DNA from: JACKFE01 sp050248735
GTDB taxonomy: Bacteria > Nitrospirota > Nitrospiria > Nitrospirales > UBA8639
Length of the DNA: 64,000 nucleotides
Assembly (NCBI GenBank): GCA_050248735.1
Contig: JBFWRU010000004.1
Span: 186,001-250,000, forward strand
Reading direction: 5' to 3'
The notes beneath the pieces were generated by a model. That model was not told where the DNA came from, made no database searches, and was given only the letters and a program-made list of their open reading frames with translations. The translations under genes and the position numbers were made by a program. Positions 60,745-64,000 of the stretch are shown here, one piece after another. Position 1 is the stretch's first letter, and every line of letters starts with the position of its first letter.

Positions 60745-62770
60745 CGGAGGTTCCGATATCAATCAGGATATTTGAGTAGACATCTATCTTGGCATAATCC
60801 CCAGGCCCCAGATACACGGTCGTATCGTCCATGACCAGAATCGCCGGCCCCGGGACTTCATGGCCCGGACGCAATTGATTGCCCTGATAATGGGGGACCT
60901 GCTGAATGCCCTCAGCCATTACCACCGGTCGTTCATCCAGTTTGGCGGCAATGGGATTCGACGGCCCCGATGGCTGCGTGGACATGATTGGCGGCGTAAC
61001 CCGGCCGGTAGCCCGGACGCGTACGTTCACAATCTCAATCAAGGATTCTGGCTGACCATAGCCGTAACGGTCCTGATGTACCCGATCAAACTCCTTGCGG
61101 AATTGCGGGATAAGCGGCACCTCCAATTCAAAGGATTGTCCCACATACCGCACATCGACGGTTCGGGTAAGAATCGCCTGCTCGGGATGGATGCCTTCCC
61201 GTTTCAAGTCCTCTTCCCCACGGCAGACCAGTTCCCGGGTGTGCTGTTCGACGATTTCAAACAGGGTGTCCTCCGGCAGCATGACCGTCTGCACATAGTC
61301 CAACTGCACGTCAGCCGCCAGCATGCCCAGGGCCGAGAGTGTGGCGGCCATGGGTGAGACCAACACCTTAGGGACACCCAAGGCTCGTGCCAGGGCACAT
61401 GCATGCAAGCCCCCCGCTCCCCCGAACGATACCAATACCGTCTCTCGCGGATCTTCCCCCCGTTCCACGGATATCACGCGAAGCGCCCGCTCCATATGCG
61501 CATTGGCAATCTGAATCATGCCCAAAGCCAGAATCTGCCGCTCATCCAAGCCAGGAAGGGGAGAAATCGCAATCTGTTTGCCCAAGGCATCGAAGGCCTG
61601 TTGAGCCGCCTCCACATGTAATTTCATCTGACCACCTAAAAACCCGTCGATGGGCAAACGCCCCAACACCACATGCGCATCCGTCACCGTCGGAATGGTT
61701 CCGCCTCGCCCGTAGCACACCGGACCCGGGTCGGCTCCCGCGCTCTGGGGTCCGACCCGAAGATTGCCCCCGGCATCGACCGTGGCCAAGGACCCCCCTC
61801 CGGACCCGACGGTATGGATATCAATGACAGGCACGCGAATGGGACACCCACCCACCTCCGCTTCCGTGGTGACCTGAATCCCTTCATTGACCAGAGCCAC
61901 ATCCGTGGACGTTCCTCCCATATCAAAAGTCAAAAGCCGGGAGAAGCCGGCCAGCCCGGCCAGATACCGCGCGCCGACCACCCCGCCTGCCGGCCCGGAC
62001 AAAATCGAACGCACGCCATGGCCGCGGGCCTGAGCCACGGAAATGCGTCCCCCGTTGGATTGTAAAATATGAAACTCCGCCGGATTCATCTCCTGCTCCA
62101 AACGTCCCAAATAGGTGTCCAGGATCGGAGACACATAGGCATTCACCACGGTGGTACTCGTCCGTTCATATTCCCGGAACTCCGGCAACAATTCCGAAGA
62201 GGCCGTCACAAAAAAACCTTCCTCCCGCAACCGGTCCGTGACCCACCGTTCATGCGTCGGATTCACAAAGGAAAAGAGGAACGACACGGCCACGGACTGA
62301 ATCGCGTGGCCTCTTAAGAATTCCACAATCGGCTCCAGACCAGCTTTTTCAAGAGGGGACACCGTATTTCCCTGAACATCGATCCGTTCACGCATCTCCA
62401 AACAACACTCACGGGGAACGAGAGGGTCGGGAATGGCAGGAAACAAATCATATAATGCGGGACGGTCCTGCCGTCCGATTTGCAGGATATCCCGGAAGCC
62501 TTCAGTCGTAATCAATGCCGTGCGCGCACCTTTTCGCTCCAAAATGGCGTTCGTGGCCACCGTAGACCCGTGAACAATGTGGCGATTGAGATGTTGAGGA
62601 AGTTGTGATAACCCTTGCATCACCGCTTTTGCAGGGTCGGCCGGGGTGGAGAGAATTTTAAACCGTTTCAGGGATTGATCGGAGGAGGAATAGATGACAA
62701 AGTCGGTAAAGGTCCCCCCGATATCAATACCCACCCACACATTTTGACTCGAATGGCCGGAAGTCGACAT
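60737..62770 (-). CDS. hyuA: Hydantoinase A / oxoprolinase-type subunit
   Basis: About 677 residues. The N-terminal phosphate-binding motif is WVGIDIGGTFTDFVIY, followed by VHGSTVATNAILERKGART and DMGGTSTDVALV, the actin-like ATPase segments. FGGAGGLHACALARALG is a later family motif. It partners HyuB in ATP-dependent ring opening. ATG 62770 is preferred over the in-frame GTG at 62779. No transporter or downstream enzyme of this pathway is seen within the window. Confidence 0.92.
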   Translation of the reverse strand: MSTSGHSSQNVWVGIDIGGTFTDFVIYSSSDQSLKRFKILSTPADPAKAVMQGLSQLPQHLNRHIVHGSTVATNAILERKGARTALITTEGFRDILQIGRQDRPALYDLFPAIPDPLVPRECCLEMRERIDVQGNTVSPLEKAGLEPIVEFLRGHAIQSVAVSFLFSFVNPTHERWVTDRLREEGFFVTASSELLPEFREYERTSTTVVNAYVSPILDTYLGRLEQEMNPAEFHILQSNGGRISVAQARGHGVRSILSGPAGGVVGARYLAGLAGFSRLLTFDMGGTSTDVALVNEGIQVTTEAEVGGCPIRVPVIDIHTVGSGGGSLATVDAGGNLRVGPQSAGADPGPVCYGRGGTIPTVTDAHVVLGRLPIDGFLGGQMKLHVEAAQQAFDALGKQIAISPLPGLDERQILALGMIQIANAHMERALRVISVERGEDPRETVLVSFGGAGGLHACALARALGVPKVLVSPMAATLSALGMLAADVQLDYVQTVMLPEDTLFEIVEQHTRELVCRGEEDLKREGIHPEQAILTRTVDVRYVGQSFELEVPLIPQFRKEFDRVHQDRYGYGQPESLIEIVNVRVRATGRVTPPIMSTQPSGPSNPIAAKLDERPVVMAEGIQQVPHYQGNQLRPGHEVPGPAILVMDDTTVYLGPGDYAKIDVYSNILIDIGTSDG

Positions 62771-62994
62771 GAAAGACACTCTTCTTCAGGGAATGGAAGA
62801 AGAGCATACCGGATTATGCGCAAGGTTTGAAGAGCAGAACTAAATGGCATGTCAGAAATTTTTGTCACAGATTAACAGCGCAACATTCTTTAAGTTTTTA
62901 GCTATCCAATGTTGTCATCTGCTTAAAACCCCGGTTTACTTGAAACATAAATACAAGTCTACGCAGAATCATTCTTATTGGCATGATGGTAAAG

Positions 62995-63015
62995 GTCCCT
63001 TGACGCTAAAGGGAC
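62995..63015 (-). terminator. Hairpin overlapping the stop of the DUF2846-like gene
   Basis: GTCCCTT (62995-63001) and AAGGGAC (63009-63015) form a perfect 7-base stem around a 7-base loop that includes the stop codon at 63006-63008. Only a short T-run (CTTTACC on the minus strand) follows, so termination is plausible but not certain. Confidence 0.4.
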
Positions 63016-63575
63016 GAAATTAAATTGGTCTTCTTTAACTCTGGAATGGCTATGGATTTATCTACCATCTCAATTTTAAAGGTATCTTTAGCCATGTGAT
63101 ACTCCTCACAGCTAGGGCATAGAAACCCCATAAAAAAATCCTCAAACCAATTTCCAAGATACCACTCAGTCTGCATAGATATTTTCAGAAAATGGATTTT
63201 CCCTTTTTCTACAGAAAGGTGAAAAATATCCGGTTGCCCACTAATCCAATTATCACTCCGCTCAGTTTGAACCATATGATACCCTGGTCGGACAACAAGT
63301 CGGGTATATTGATTATTACCTAACAAAACCGTTTTGTACCCATTGAGCGTAACCCACGGCGTTGCAAGTGCTGCATAAGAGGCACTGGGACGATACAGAT
63401 AAATGATCGCCTGAGATTCCTCCTCAGCAGACATGTGCTCAAACAAAGAAATCTCGGAACTATCCGATGGCTGGGAAAGCGAGGGCGCAGATTCACACCC
63501 GGCCAGGCACGTCCCCAATAAAACAGCAACCGTCAACCAGCTCAATAGACTGCAAATTCTGTCAAACAATTGCAT
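63006..63575 (-). CDS. DUF2846-like lipoprotein
   Basis: A 189-residue protein with a lipoprotein signal (LTVAVLLGTCLAGC; lipidation at C27). The mature part contains AIIYLYRPSASYAALATPWV and LGNNQYTRLVVRPGYHMVQT, the core of DUF2846-type domains. The C-terminal region has CPSC (FLCPSCEEYHM), possibly a metal or disulfide site. Function is unknown. It has a hairpin at its stop codon and an AT-rich upstream stretch (63576-63761). Confidence 0.72.
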   Translation of the reverse strand: MQLFDRICSLLSWLTVAVLLGTCLAGCESAPSLSQPSDSSEISLFEHMSAEEESQAIIYLYRPSASYAALATPWVTLNGYKTVLLGNNQYTRLVVRPGYHMVQTERSDNWISGQPDIFHLSVEKGKIHFLKISMQTEWYLGNWFEDFFMGFLCPSCEEYHMAKDTFKIEMVDKSIAIPELKKTNLISSL

Positions 63576-63761
63576 TGGTATTTTTTATAGAAAAGTGAAA
63601 GGCAAGAAAAATCTATATAATCGGATAAAATATAAAACCTATGAATCTAAAGACAATGGAGGGAAAGGATTGCCTAGCGGCGGTTTTCAGGATAGAAGAT
63701 CAGGAAGGGAAAAATATTCAGTCCCGTCGGTTTAATGACTACCCAGCTAAGGGGCAATGGC

Positions 63762-64000
63762 TTAACCCTTCGGCAGACCTTTTAGGGCCACGCGGCGGGG
63801 GCTTCCGCTGGCGTTATCCTGAATATTGAGCGTGGCATGGTGGCTACCCTGATCCGGCGGCGCAAATCCGACCTGAAGAGTGCAGGAATCGCCAGTACGC
63901 AACGCCACCCCGGCACACGTATTCTCCGCCACTGAAAAGGCACCCGCCCCATTGCCCGAAATTCCCACATCCACAATTTTGAGAAGGCCCAATCCGATGT
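63762..64000 (-). CDS. C-terminal end of a choice-of-anchor-D (ASH/HYDIN-like) protein, cut by window
   Basis: The frame is open to the right edge, so only about 79 C-terminal residues are seen. They read as one beta-sandwich repeat: VGISGNGAGAFSVAENTC, ALRTGDSCTLQVGFAPPDQG and HHATLNIQDNASGSPRRVAL. This pattern (Cys pair, SCTLQVGFAP) is characteristic of ASH-type Ig repeats in secreted or surface proteins. The full protein is probably much longer, with more repeats upstream. Confidence 0.7.
   Translation of the reverse strand, partial: IGLGLLKIVDVGISGNGAGAFSVAENTCAGVALRTGDSCTLQVGFAPPDQGSHHATLNIQDNASGSPRRVALKGLPKG

Overview
The window is a 64 kb piece of a bacterial chromosome: moderate GC, densely coded, Gram-negative in character (lipoproteins, outer-membrane efflux factors, periplasmic proteins), with no rRNA, tRNA, CRISPR array or insertion sequence that I could find. 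The mix of genes (split F-type ATPase locus, hydantoinase pair, radical-SAM cluster, large conflict-type proteins, several TTG starts) would fit a Nitrospirota/Nitrospira-like organism. That placement is recall-based inference, not something the sequence proves.

Layout. 1-11.5 kb is housekeeping: nadB (NAD synthesis); a class IV aminotransferase with a PabB/TrpE-type chorismate enzyme (probably folate); a secreted hypothetical; the membrane half of the ATP synthase (atpI-like, atpB, atpE, atpF); larE and rlmN. A 0.6 kb AT-rich gap with a near-consensus promoter then precedes a HARE-HTH protein and a tiny Lys/Ala-rich peptide, followed by an inositol-monophosphatase-family gene and a thioredoxin-like gene. 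11.5-20.3 kb holds a TetR-regulated tripartite RND efflux operon with prfC (RF3) directly downstream. 20.7-26.1 kb carries a glycosidase-like lipoprotein, a DUF502 protein, an extended SDR and a trypsin-like/PEGA protein.

26.4-34.6 kb is a compact co-directional cluster: radical SAM, helical hypothetical, radical SAM/SPASM, phosphohistidine PEP-synthase-like protein, Q/N-rich small protein and nucleotidyltransferase, with a divergent DegT-family PLP aminotransferase. It looks like an uncharacterised biosynthetic or modification pathway. 34.6-45.4 kb is the most striking region: one strand encodes an 1869-residue protein with two alpha/beta-hydrolase domains, a caspase-like CHAT domain and a helical tail, a membrane-anchored TIR protein, two export-type hypotheticals and a SAMHD1-like HD protein. 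This is a good candidate for an undescribed conflict/defence or signalling system.

46.0-51.1 kb is a second efflux operon (TetR, DevC-like permease, ABC ATPase, membrane fusion protein, NodT-type outer-membrane factor) with a palindromic operator candidate in front of its regulator. 51.4-64 kb contains lon, small lipoproteins, a DUF898/M48 peptidase pair, a PAS-like protein, a degenerate CPBP membrane protein, the hydantoinase/oxoprolinase pair hyuA-hyuB, a DUF2846-like lipoprotein and the end of a choice-of-anchor-D protein cut by the window edge.
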